NCBI GenBank assembly: GCA_029883965.1
Contig: JAOUIN010000037.1
Location: forward strand, 1-14,387
Source: Betaproteobacteria bacterium
GTDB taxonomy: Bacteria; Pseudomonadota; Gammaproteobacteria; Burkholderiales; SG8-41
DNA length: 14,387 bases
Direction: 5' to 3'
Shown: positions 1-6,526 of the stretch, piece after piece
Position numbering within the stretch: the stretch's first letter is position 1
Layout: every line of letters starts with the position of its first letter
The notes under the pieces: generated by a model
What the model saw: the letters and a program-made list of their open reading frames with translations, nothing else
What the model was told of the DNA's origin: nothing
Database searches by the model: none
Made by a program: the position numbers and the translations under genes

Positions 1-905
1 CCGGCGAGCCGGTTTGCAAACATGGTTTCATCCCACGCAAAGAGATCAACCAGCGCAACATCGTCCAGCCCGTTGCGCACTGAAAAATCCCCCTCTTCGC
101 TGAACTGGGCAAAACGGTTCCACGGACAGATCAACTGGCAGTCATCACAGCCGTAGACCCGGTTGCCGATCAGCGGCCGCAGCGGCTCCGGAATGCTGCC
201 CTTCAACTCGATGGTCAGATAGGAAATGCAGCGCCGCGCATCGAGTTCGTACGGCGCAACGATCGCCTGCGTCGGACAGATGTCGATGCATTTGCGGCAG
301 GTGCCGCAGTGTTCGTCCTGCGCCACATCGGCCGGCAGCGGCAGATCGGTGTAGATCTCGCCTAGAAAAAAGGAAGAGCCGGCTTCGCGATTGAGCAGGA
401 GCGTATGTTTGCCGCGCCACCCCAGCCCCGCCTTTTCGGCGAGCGCGACCTCCATCACCGGCGCGCTGTCGGTAAATACGCGATAACGATATTCACCCAC
501 CTTAGACTCGATCTGCGCCGCCAGCTTCTGCAATTTTCCGCGCAGCACCTTGTGATAATCACGACCGGTCGCATAACGCGAAATGAATGCACGGGAATCA
601 TCGTTGATGACCGCCCAGCTCTCGCGCGCAACGGGCGGCGTGTAATTCAGGCGCGCGATGATCACGCGCACCGTGCCCGGCACCAGTTCGGCCGGACGGC
701 TGCGTTTCACGCCGTGGCGTGCCATATAATCCATGTCGCCGTGCCAGCCGCGCGCCAGCCATTCTGCCAGCCGTGGTTCGGCCGGCGACAGATCGCAATC
801 GGCAATTGCAATTTGCTGGAAACCCAGTTCCAAGCCCCAGCGTCCGATATCGCGCCGGAGCACAGACCAATCAATAATCTTCTTACCCGACCCAGGCTCT
901 TGCAT
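1..905 (-). CDS. queG: Epoxyqueuosine reductase QueG (3' end cut by window edge)
   Basis: Reduces epoxyqueuosine to queuosine at tRNA position 34, using a cobalamin cofactor and two [4Fe-4S] clusters in the cytoplasm. The reading frame is open for about 301 residues to the left edge; the E. coli protein has about 379, so the C-terminal part lies outside. Seen: TDSAPVMEVALAEKAGLGWRGK, with Asp146 matching the family's catalytic Asp region. The ferredoxin-like motif is C200-x2-C203-x2-C206-x3-C210-P, with a further Cys in RRCISYLTIE. The second cysteine set is C253-DD-C256-QLI-C260-PW. ATG at 905 was chosen. In-frame ATGs at 914 and 917 are also possible, and none has a convincing ribosome binding site. 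It is divergent from tsaE with no spacer. The E. coli neighbour nnr, which lies beside tsaE there, is absent here. Confidence 0.95.
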   Translation of the reverse strand, partial: MQEPGSGKKIIDWSVLRRDIGRWGLELGFQQIAIADCDLSPAEPRLAEWLARGWHGDMDYMARHGVKRSRPAELVPGTVRVIIARLNYTPPVARESWAVINDDSRAFISRYATGRDYHKVLRGKLQKLAAQIESKVGEYRYRVFTDSAPVMEVALAEKAGLGWRGKHTLLLNREAGSSFFLGEIYTDLPLPADVAQDEHCGTCRKCIDICPTQAIVAPYELDARRCISYLTIELKGSIPEPLRPLIGNRVYGCDDCQLICPWNRFAQFSEEGDFSVRNGLDDVALVDLFAWDETMFANRLA

Positions 906-1370
906 ACCCCGCATCATAAACGCACGCTGAATCTCGCCGCCGAAGTCGACACGCTGGCGCTGGGCCGCGCGCTCGCGCCGCTGCTGCAGCCGGGCATGGT
1001 TGTGCATCTGTCCGGCGACCTTGGCGCCGGCAAAACCACGCTGGCGCGCGGCATCCTCCGCGGACTGGGCTTTGAGGGCCGGGTCAAAAGCCCGACTTTC
1101 ACCCTGCTTGAACCTTACAAGTTTTCTAGGTTATACTTGTATCACTTTGATTTTTATCGGTTCCTTGATCCGCAGGAACTGGAGGAAACCGGTTTTCGGG
1201 AGTACTTTAATGCGGAGTCGGTGTGTGTCGTGGAGTGGCCGGAAAAGGCACCCGACCTGCCCGCAGCGGACCTGAAAATCGAGATGCGCGCTGAAGCGCA
1301 GGGCCGCACGGTTGATATCACTGCGCACACGGAGGTAGGCAGACGTTGTCTCGAGCAATTGAAATATTGA
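900..1370 (+). CDS. tsaE: tRNA threonylcarbamoyladenosine biosynthesis ATPase TsaE
   Basis: P-loop ATPase that works with TsaB and TsaD to make t6A at position 37 of ANN-decoding tRNAs. About 156 residues, the usual family size. Seen: Walker A GDLGAGKTT (Lys45, Thr46), then VKSPTFTLLEPY, YHFDFYRF, GFREYF and the VVEWPEKAP segment, all in the order found in E. coli TsaE. Start: TTG at 900 puts 38 residues before the P-loop, against 34 in E. coli. The frame is open upstream to 405, but that stretch is antisense to queG and has no family similarity, so it is excluded. The TTG lacks a strong Shine-Dalgarno, so the exact start is uncertain (a CTG at 927 is the other option). Its 3' end overlaps amiC by 25 nt, implying a shared transcript. 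Confidence 0.93.
   Translation: MHTPHHKRTLNLAAEVDTLALGRALAPLLQPGMVVHLSGDLGAGKTTLARGILRGLGFEGRVKSPTFTLLEPYKFSRLYLYHFDFYRFLDPQELEETGFREYFNAESVCVVEWPEKAPDLPAADLKIEMRAEAQGRTVDITAHTEVGRRCLEQLKY
1331..1336 (+). promoter_or_regulatory. Shine-Dalgarno that fixes the amiC TTG start
   Basis: A perfect GGAGGT lies inside the 3' end of tsaE, nine bases before the TTG at 1346. No ATG or GTG in the amiC frame is as well placed ahead of the hydrophobic signal segment, so this site decides the start. It also implies amiC is translated independently although it overlaps tsaE. Confidence 0.75.
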
Positions 1371-2728
1371 GACCCGTCATTCGCCGCACGGCACCCCGCC
1401 CGTATCAGTACCGCTTTTTCCGCGGTTGGCTCCGTGTACTGCTGCAATTCATACTGTATTTCGGCCTGCTGATCGCAGTCACGCTTGCGTTGGCGATACC
1501 GGCATACGCGACTGAAGTGCCAATCACGGCAACACGCATATGGCCGGCGCCTGATTACACGCGGGTGACGATTGAATCAAAGCAGCCGGTAAAGCACACG
1601 CTGTTCAGCCTGGATAATCCCGACCGTCTGGTACTCGACCTCGAAGACGTCGCGTTGAGTGCGACGCTCAACGAGATCGCCACCAGGATCAGCACGGATG
1701 ATCCGTACATCAAGGGCGTGCGTGTCGGCCGCTTCAAACCGGGCACCGTACGCCTCGTCTTTGATTTGAAGGCGCGGGTCAAACCCGAAGCTTTTGCACT
1801 CGCACCGATCGGCGAGTACGGCCACCGGCTGGTACTCGACGTCTACCCGCTGCAGCCGCCCGATCCGCTCCTCGCTTTCCTCAGGAGCCGGGAAGCAGAG
1901 CGTGCCGAAACACCTTCCGCCGCGCCCGATGCCGTGCCGCCGGCCGTTGCGCAAGGCGAAACGCCCGCCGCGCCCAAAATCCTCCCGCGCACTGCACGAC
2001 CGCCATCGGAACGGCTGATTACCATTGCCATCGACGCCGGTCACGGCGGGGAAGACCCGGGCGCTCGCGGCCGCCGTGGCACGCTGGAAAAAGACGTTAC
2101 GCTGGCCATTTCACAGAAACTCAAGCAGCGCATCGACAACGAACCCAACATGCGTGCAGTGCTGATCCGTGACGGCGACTATTTCATGCCGCTGCAAATG
2201 CGCGTGTCCAAGGCGCGGCGCGTGCGCGCCGACCTGTTTGTATCCATCCATGCCGACGCCTTCATCAAACCCTCGGCCAACGGCTCATCGGTATTCGCAC
2301 TGTCGGAGAGCGGCGCCACGTCAGCTGCGGCACGCTTCCTGGCCAAGAAGGAAAACGATGCCGACCTGATCGGCGGCGTCAATCTGGGCATCCAGGATCC
2401 TTACCTGAAACAGACGCTGCTCGACCTGTCGCAGACCGCATCGATCAACGACAGCCTGAAACTCGGCAAAGCAGTGCTTGCCGAAATGGGCGGCATCAAC
2501 CGGCTGCACAAGAACTATGTCGAACAGGCCGGTTTCGCGGTGCTGAAGGCACCGGACATCCCGTCGATCCTGATCGAGACGGCTTTCATCAGCAACCCGG
2601 ATGAAGAACAGAAGCTCAGAAGCCCGGCCTATCAGAACAAGATGGCCGATGCGATTTTCACCGGCATCAAGAACTATTTCTCGAAGAATCCCGCGCTCGC
2701 GCCCGCGCAGGTGGTGCTGAACCCCTGA
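1346..2728 (+). CDS. amiC: N-acetylmuramoyl-L-alanine amidase with AMIN domain (AmiC type)
   Basis: Zinc amidase that removes stem peptides from peptidoglycan during septum splitting. 460 residues from TTG 1346. Seen in order: a basic N-terminus, a hydrophobic export segment about 31-50 ending near AYA-TEV, and an AMIN septum-targeting domain about 56-168. A Pro/Ala-rich linker spans about 185-222, and an Amidase_3 domain spans about 224-445. The zinc and catalytic residues are visible: His233 in DAGHGGEDPGA, Glu248 in GTLEKD, His302 in SIHAD and Glu411 in LIETAFISN. The Arg-Arg pair at 13-14 is far from the hydrophobic core and does not form a good Tat motif, so Sec export is more likely. 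AmiC-type amidases are activated by EnvC or NlpD, neither encoded here. It overlaps tsaE by 25 nt. Confidence 0.95.
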   Translation: MSRAIEILRPVIRRTAPRPYQYRFFRGWLRVLLQFILYFGLLIAVTLALAIPAYATEVPITATRIWPAPDYTRVTIESKQPVKHTLFSLDNPDRLVLDLEDVALSATLNEIATRISTDDPYIKGVRVGRFKPGTVRLVFDLKARVKPEAFALAPIGEYGHRLVLDVYPLQPPDPLLAFLRSREAERAETPSAAPDAVPPAVAQGETPAAPKILPRTARPPSERLITIAIDAGHGGEDPGARGRRGTLEKDVTLAISQKLKQRIDNEPNMRAVLIRDGDYFMPLQMRVSKARRVRADLFVSIHADAFIKPSANGSSVFALSESGATSAAARFLAKKENDADLIGGVNLGIQDPYLKQTLLDLSQTASINDSLKLGKAVLAEMGGINRLHKNYVEQAGFAVLKAPDIPSILIETAFISNPDEEQKLRSPAYQNKMADAIFTGIKNYFSKNPALAPAQVVLNP

Positions 2729-2742
2729 TCTTTCTCACCCGG

Positions 2743-2771
2743 GACCGCCGAAGTGCCCTAAGATGGCGGTC
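2743..2771 (+). terminator. Weak hairpin between amiC and the DUF3047 gene
   Basis: GACCGCC (2743-2749) and GGCGGTC (2765-2771) form a perfect 7-bp stem with a 15-nt loop. Only a short GTTT follows, so it is at best a weak or partial terminator. It could equally stabilise the amiC transcript end while still allowing readthrough. Confidence 0.3.
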
Positions 2772-2797
2772 GTTTGCGCCAGGCTCGGAGGGGGCTC

Positions 2798-3583
2798 ATG
2801 TGCATGATGAGGCGTGCCGCATCGTTCGCGGCACTGGTACTGATCGCAGGTTGCGCGACCGTAGTGATGGAAGAAACGAAGGCACCGGGCACGGTGGCAT
2901 TACCCTATGTCCGCAGTTTTTCCAGCCATCCTCCGGGTGAAAATCTGCCGCCGGGCTGGCAGCCGTGGATACTCTCCCGCTTCAAACGTCCCACCGAATA
3001 CCGCCTCGTCAACCAGCAGGGCAAAACCGTCGTGCGTGCGCGGGCCCGCGCCTCCGCATCGGGTCTTGTACACCCGCTGGATCTGGATCCGGGCCGCTAC
3101 CCGCTGCTCCACTGGCAATGGAAAGTCGATGAACTGATCCCGAAAGCGGACAACACGCAGAAACATCTGGAAGACGCACCGGTGCGCCTCGTGGTCAGTT
3201 TCGACGGCGACATGACGAAACTGTCACCGGAAGATCGCGCCTTTTTCGACAACATCAGCCTGCTGACCGGACAGCAACTGCCCTACGCCACACTGATGTA
3301 CATCTGGGAGAACCGCGCGCCGCTGGAAACCGTAATCCCCAACCGGCATACGTCGCGCATCCGCATGATCGTCGCCGAATCGGGAAAGGACAAGCTCGGC
3401 CAATGGCAGGACGTCACGCGCAACATCGTCGCGGATTACCGCCGCGCTTTCGGTGAGGAACCGGGCAGGATCACCGCTGTGGGCATCATGACGGACACCG
3501 ACAATACCGGTGACCGGGCGCATGCCTGGTACGGCGACATCGTGTTCCGCCAGTCATCGCCGCCCACTGCCGCCACCCGCTGA
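2798..3583 (+). CDS. DUF3047 family lipoprotein
   Basis: Uncharacterised DUF3047-type protein; no function is assigned. 261 residues from ATG 2798. That start has a GGAGGGG Shine-Dalgarno at 2787-2793, better than the in-frame TTG at 2774. The N-terminus is a lipoprotein signal: MMRRA, a hydrophobic core, then LIAGC with the acylated Cys at about residue 19. Residue after Cys is Ala, which favours outer-membrane sorting by the usual rule. Family-like segments seen: LLHWQWKVDELIP, VRLVVSFDGD, LMYIWENRAPLE, SRIRMIVAESG and GIMTDTDNTGDRAHAWYGDI. The last is the strongly acidic C-terminal block. It lies 69 nt after amiC on the same strand, so it may be read through with it. The context suggests an envelope role, but that is inference only. 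Confidence 0.85.
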   Translation: MCMMRRAASFAALVLIAGCATVVMEETKAPGTVALPYVRSFSSHPPGENLPPGWQPWILSRFKRPTEYRLVNQQGKTVVRARARASASGLVHPLDLDPGRYPLLHWQWKVDELIPKADNTQKHLEDAPVRLVVSFDGDMTKLSPEDRAFFDNISLLTGQQLPYATLMYIWENRAPLETVIPNRHTSRIRMIVAESGKDKLGQWQDVTRNIVADYRRAFGEEPGRITAVGIMTDTDNTGDRAHAWYGDIVFRQSSPPTAATR

Positions 3584-3606
3584 CCCGCTCAACCGCTCAA
3601 CTGTTG

Positions 3607-4758
3607 CTACGCCGGCACCAGTTCCTGCTGCATCGCCGATACCAGACGGGCGAGGTCGTCTGAATTATTGAAGAAGCTCATTGAAACCCTGATCGCACCA
3701 TCCTTGACGTTGACGATGATGCGGTGCTTCTCCCGCAGCCGGTCCATCAGTGCGCCGGCATCGGCCACCTGCACACTGACGATCTGCGCACGCTCTTCCC
3801 ATGGCTCCGGCGTCAGCGTGTGCATGCCCGCCGCCTTCAGCCGCACCATGCACTCCGTGGTCAGGTCGCGCACCCGCGCCTCGATGTTTTCAAGGCCGAT
3901 GGACTGAATAAACTCCGCACCGCGCCTCAACACGCGGATGCCCAGAAAATTCGGATTACCACCTTCAAACCGGTGCGCGGTACGGACATAGTCAAACTGG
4001 CTGTTCAGGTGCGCACTCGCCTGCGCACTGCCCCTGACCACCGGCGCCTTCAGGAACGGCGCCTTGAGTTCATCCACCAGTTCTTCGCGGCAGTAGACGA
4101 GCCCCAGCCCGGTCAGGCCGAACAGATTCTTGTGGCCGCCTATGGCGATGATGTCCGCACCCAGGCCGCTCAAAGGCGCCGCAAGTATGCCCGCCGCCTG
4201 AACGCCGTCGACCACCAGCCTCGCGCCATGCTTGCGACACACTGCACCCAGTGCCGGCAGGTTTACCCGGAAGCCGTTGCCGTAAGTGATATAGGCCGTG
4301 GATACGACCCTGGTACGGTCATCCATCTCCTGCAGAAATGCCTCCAGCGGCAAACGCCCGTCGCGGTTTTTCGCGTAACGGATTTCCACGCCTCTGGATT
4401 CCCAGTGTTTCCACACCCACATGTTGGCCACGTGCTCCATGTCGGTAAGCACGATATTGTCGCCGGGCCGCAACTCAAAGGCGTGCGCCGCCAGGTTGAG
4501 CCCTTCCGTGGTGTTTTTCGTGAACGCGATTTCCGCGGGCTTTGCGCCCAGCAGCGACGCCATCACCGCACGGGTCTCGGCGACATTGACCGCGGACCAC
4601 GCATCGGCTCCGGCAGTCTCGCGTATGTCCCGGCAGTATTCCTGCATGGCCAGTTCCTGACACCGGGGCGGCACGATCTTGCGGGCCGTATCGAGGTAGG
4701 TCCAGTTTACCAGTGTCGGGAACTCGCCCCGCAGCTTCGCCCAGTCGGGTTTGGTCAT
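3607..4758 (-). CDS. PLP-dependent class V aminotransferase-family enzyme
   Basis: Fold-type I PLP enzyme resembling the cysteine desulfurase / isopenicillin-N epimerase branch. About 383 residues from ATG 4758 (MTKPDWAKL). An ATG at 4767 and a GTG at 4854 are in frame, but the extra residues look non-family. Seen: TKNTTEGLN phosphate-binding segment, VVDGVQAAG (Asp184 and Gln187 contact the cofactor), and GGHKNLFGLTG with Schiff-base Lys210. RFEGGNPNF lies in the later half. The C-terminal region where SufS/CsdA carry RxGxHC reads KHRIIVNVKDGAIRVSMSFF and has no Cys. Desulfurase activity is therefore unlikely. Substrate unknown: a racemase, lyase or transaminase is possible. It converges on the DUF3047 gene with a 23-nt gap and diverges from the Bug-type gene. 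Confidence 0.88.
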   Translation of the reverse strand: MTKPDWAKLRGEFPTLVNWTYLDTARKIVPPRCQELAMQEYCRDIRETAGADAWSAVNVAETRAVMASLLGAKPAEIAFTKNTTEGLNLAAHAFELRPGDNIVLTDMEHVANMWVWKHWESRGVEIRYAKNRDGRLPLEAFLQEMDDRTRVVSTAYITYGNGFRVNLPALGAVCRKHGARLVVDGVQAAGILAAPLSGLGADIIAIGGHKNLFGLTGLGLVYCREELVDELKAPFLKAPVVRGSAQASAHLNSQFDYVRTAHRFEGGNPNFLGIRVLRRGAEFIQSIGLENIEARVRDLTTECMVRLKAAGMHTLTPEPWEERAQIVSVQVADAGALMDRLREKHRIIVNVKDGAIRVSMSFFNNSDDLARLVSAMQQELVPA

Positions 4759-5054
4759 GCTTTGCATCCGTGATTCCGGCCGCGAGTCCCGCGGCCGGCA
4801 GTTTTGATTTGAGCGGCCGGGATACTGCGCCGCGACCCCGTTCATGTTCCACACACGATATTAATCGAGTATCGCGAATCGCGCCGGCCTTGGCCCTGGC
4901 CCTGCCCCAAATCCTTCTTCCGCGGCCGCTGGCTTGCTGCTAATCTGCTCGGTACCGTGCTGCCCGCGGGCCAAATGACAATCATCACACCGGTCCGTGG
5001 CAGACGACCACCCGGAGCCGTTCCATCAACGACAAGAATCAAGGAGCCTTCGCC
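4759..5054. other. Divergent intergenic region of about 300 bases
   Basis: This spacer separates the PLP-enzyme and Bug-protein starts. It holds a 9-bp GC hairpin (4776-4798), an AT-richer patch at about 4855-4877 (ATATTAATCGAGTATCGCG), a short GGCCCT tandem near 4891-4902, and the Bug-gene ribosome binding site at its right end. I see no convincing paired -35/-10 elements on either strand and no additional gene. The patch around 4858-4872 is the likeliest control site by composition only. Confidence 0.4.
4776..4798 (-). promoter_or_regulatory. Perfect 9-bp GC hairpin in the PLP-enzyme 5' leader
   Basis: CCGGCCGCG (4776-4784) and CGCGGCCGG (4790-4798) are exact inverted repeats around a 5-nt loop. 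On the minus strand the hairpin ends about 17 nt before ATG 4758 and 8 nt before the alternative ATG 4767. It has no U-tract, so it is not an intrinsic terminator. It could affect translation initiation or be an operator; neither is shown. Confidence 0.4.
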
Positions 5055-6026
5055 ATGCGCCAACTGCTGCCCGCCCTGGTTGCCCTAGCCCTGCTCAGCA
5101 CGGCAACAGCCGTGTATGCCGCAGACAGCGCGTACCCCGCGCGCCCCGTACGTCTGATCGTGCCCTACCCGCCCGGTGGCGGCTCCGACATCACCGGCCG
5201 CGCCATCGGCAACAAACTGACGGAATACCTGGGCCAGACTTTCGTCATCGACAACCGCCCCGGCGCCACAGGTCTGATCGGCACGCTGATCGCAGCGCGC
5301 GCGCCTGCCGACGGTTACACCATCATCCTCGCCGACGCGCCGCACACCATCAATTCGCTGGTGTACACCAAGCCGCCTTGTGACGCGATCCGCGACTTCA
5401 CTCCTGTCAACCTGGTCGCCACTTCGCCGCAGGCCCTGCTCGCGAATCCCAAATTCAACGCCAATACGCTGAAAGAACTGCTGGCGATGCCGCGGGCGCA
5501 GACCGAAAAACTGGCGATCGGCAGCAGCGGGCAGGCCAGCGGCCCGCACATGGTTTACGAATGGCTGCGCCTGAAAACCGGTTTGACGCTGAACCACATA
5601 CCCTATAAAGGCGGTGGCCCTTCGCTTGCTGATGCCGCGGCCGGACAGATCCCGCTGGTGATCAACGCGGTACCGGCGGCGATGTCCCACGTCAAGGCCG
5701 GCCGGCTGAAAGTGCTGGCCATTACCAGCCCGCAGCGCCATCCACTGCTGCCGGATGCACAGACTTTCGTCGAGGCCGGCGTCAAGGATTTCGTGACTTT
5801 CCAGTGGTACGGCATCTTCGGTCCCGCAGGGCTGCCCAAGGGCACCGTGACCACGCTGAACCATTCTATCAACAAGGCGCTCGCCGCCCCTGAGGTCAAG
5901 AATCGCTTTGCGTCGCTGACATTTGATTCCAACGTCGGCAGCCCCGAGGACTTCCGCAAGCTGCTGGTTGCCGAGGATCAGCGCTGGAAAGGCGTGCTCC
6001 AGCAGGTCAAAATCCGGCTCGATTGA
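5055..6026 (+). CDS. Bug-family (TctC-type) periplasmic solute-binding protein
   Basis: Extracytoplasmic binding protein of the tripartite tricarboxylate transporter family. These typically bind small carboxylates, amino acids or related compounds. 323 residues, normal for the family. Start ATG 5055 has AAGGAG at 5040-5045, nine bases upstream. Seen: a signal peptide of about 22 residues ending VYA-ADS, then the family signatures YPARPVRLIVPYPPGG, DNRPGATGLIG, the IGSSGQASGPHM region, HIPYKGGGPSLADAAAGQIP and the IFGPAGLPKG C-terminal segment. No TctA or TctB membrane gene is in the window, so it is an orphan binding protein, as is usual for the large Bug families of Burkholderiales. Divergent from the PLP enzyme, which may act on the same or a related compound (inference). 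The ligand cannot be read from sequence. Confidence 0.93.
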   Translation: MRQLLPALVALALLSTATAVYAADSAYPARPVRLIVPYPPGGGSDITGRAIGNKLTEYLGQTFVIDNRPGATGLIGTLIAARAPADGYTIILADAPHTINSLVYTKPPCDAIRDFTPVNLVATSPQALLANPKFNANTLKELLAMPRAQTEKLAIGSSGQASGPHMVYEWLRLKTGLTLNHIPYKGGGPSLADAAAGQIPLVINAVPAAMSHVKAGRLKVLAITSPQRHPLLPDAQTFVEAGVKDFVTFQWYGIFGPAGLPKGTVTTLNHSINKALAAPEVKNRFASLTFDSNVGSPEDFRKLLVAEDQRWKGVLQQVKIRLD

Positions 6027-6046
6027 AGCATCGGGGGTTTGCGAAA

Positions 6047-6070
6047 AAAGGGCCGCGACTGCGGCCCTTT
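6047..6070. terminator. Bidirectional intrinsic terminator
   Basis: AAAGGGCCGC and GCGGCCCTTT form a perfect 10-bp stem around loop GACT. On the minus strand the stem is followed by a run of six T, giving a strong terminator for the small exported-protein gene. On the plus strand only TTT follows, so it is weaker for the Bug gene, which ends 20 nt before. The two convergent genes share it. Confidence 0.85.
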
Positions 6071-6093
6071 CCGTTACTGCGGTACCGTAAGTG

Positions 6094-6318
6094 CTAGCGG
6101 TATTTCTCCGCGCACTTGTGTATTTCCATATTGGTGGCAAGTTGCAGGCATTCGCGCGCATCTCTTTCCGCGCGGGATCCGGCACGCCGGCCCTCGGCTT
6201 TGGGTTCGGCCATTTCCAGTTTCACCTTTGCCGCCACCGGCTTTTCCGCCTGCGCCGGCACGACGGCCGGCCACAGCAGCGCAGTTGTCAGCAGGGTCGC
6301 ACACATGATGTTTTTCAT
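6094..6318 (-). CDS. Small exported protein with a C-terminal Cys pair
   Basis: 74 residues from ATG 6318, which has GGAAGGA ending eight bases upstream. Longer in-frame starts (6327, 6414) overlap that site or lack one. Seen: MKN followed by a hydrophobic core and an Ala-x-Ala cleavage site near PAQA-EKP, giving a mature protein of about 50 residues. The mature part has a charged Lys/Glu/Arg segment and ends in ECLQLATNMEIHKCAEKYR, with two Cys 11 residues apart that could form a periplasmic disulfide. I recognise this C-terminal pattern as typical of small uncharacterised secreted proteins of betaproteobacteria, but cannot name a function. It has its own candidate promoter and a strong terminator, so it is probably a monocistronic expressed gene rather than a chance frame. 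Confidence 0.75.
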   Translation of the reverse strand: MKNIMCATLLTTALLWPAVVPAQAEKPVAAKVKLEMAEPKAEGRRAGSRAERDARECLQLATNMEIHKCAEKYR

Positions 6319-6404
6319 TGCAGTCATCCTTCCCGTTGATTGATCACGGCCGCACCACGGTGCAGGCCATTCGAGACCCCTGATGAACGCCATTTCTTTT
6401 ATGT

Positions 6405-6433
6405 ATGCTAGCATTTTTATTCATATAAAACAA
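6405..6433 (-). promoter_or_regulatory. Candidate promoter of the small exported-protein gene
   Basis: On the minus strand, TTGTTT (6433-6428) and TAGCAT (6410-6405) are separated by 17 bases within an unusually AT-rich patch at about 6391-6449. Transcription would start near 6398, about 80 nt before the ATG. The -10 overlaps the perfect palindrome ATGCTAGCAT (6405-6414), which could be an operator. Matches are partial, so this is tentative. Confidence 0.35.
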
Positions 6434-6470
6434 CGACTTGTAATTTAAGTCCGCTTCCGCCATCGCTCGC

Positions 6471-6505
6471 AAACAAAACGGCCGCACCCTTGCGGGCACG
6501 GCCGT
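6471..6505 (-). terminator. Intrinsic terminator of the pntAB operon
   Basis: Read on the minus strand, ACGGCCG pairs with CGGCCGT. The stem continues through two G-U wobbles and CCC/GGG to a GCAA (GNRA) tetraloop, giving about 12 bp. The sequence then runs TTTGTTT. It lies 21 nt beyond the pntB stop codon. No comparable U-tract exists on the plus strand. Confidence 0.88.
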
Positions 6506-6526
6506 CAGTCTGACGCGTGTCCGCGC

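Noticed and set aside
405..899. In-frame 165-codon extension upstream of tsaE
   Set aside because: It is entirely antisense to queG, whose Fe-S motifs are unmistakable, and has no resemblance to TsaE. Long antisense frames are common in GC-rich genes.
3586..3601. Tandem CGCTCAAC repeat (two 8-bp copies)
   Set aside because: Two short copies in a 23-nt convergent gap are too little to call a repeat element or recombination site.
3724..4773. 349-codon plus-strand frame over the PLP-enzyme gene
   Set aside because: It is antisense to a gene with intact cofactor motifs, has an Arg/His/Gln-rich shadow composition and no recognisable domain.
5085..6185. 366-codon minus-strand frame over the Bug gene
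   Set aside because: It is a shadow of the binding-protein gene and crosses the terminator at 6047-6070; no domain or ribosome site was seen.
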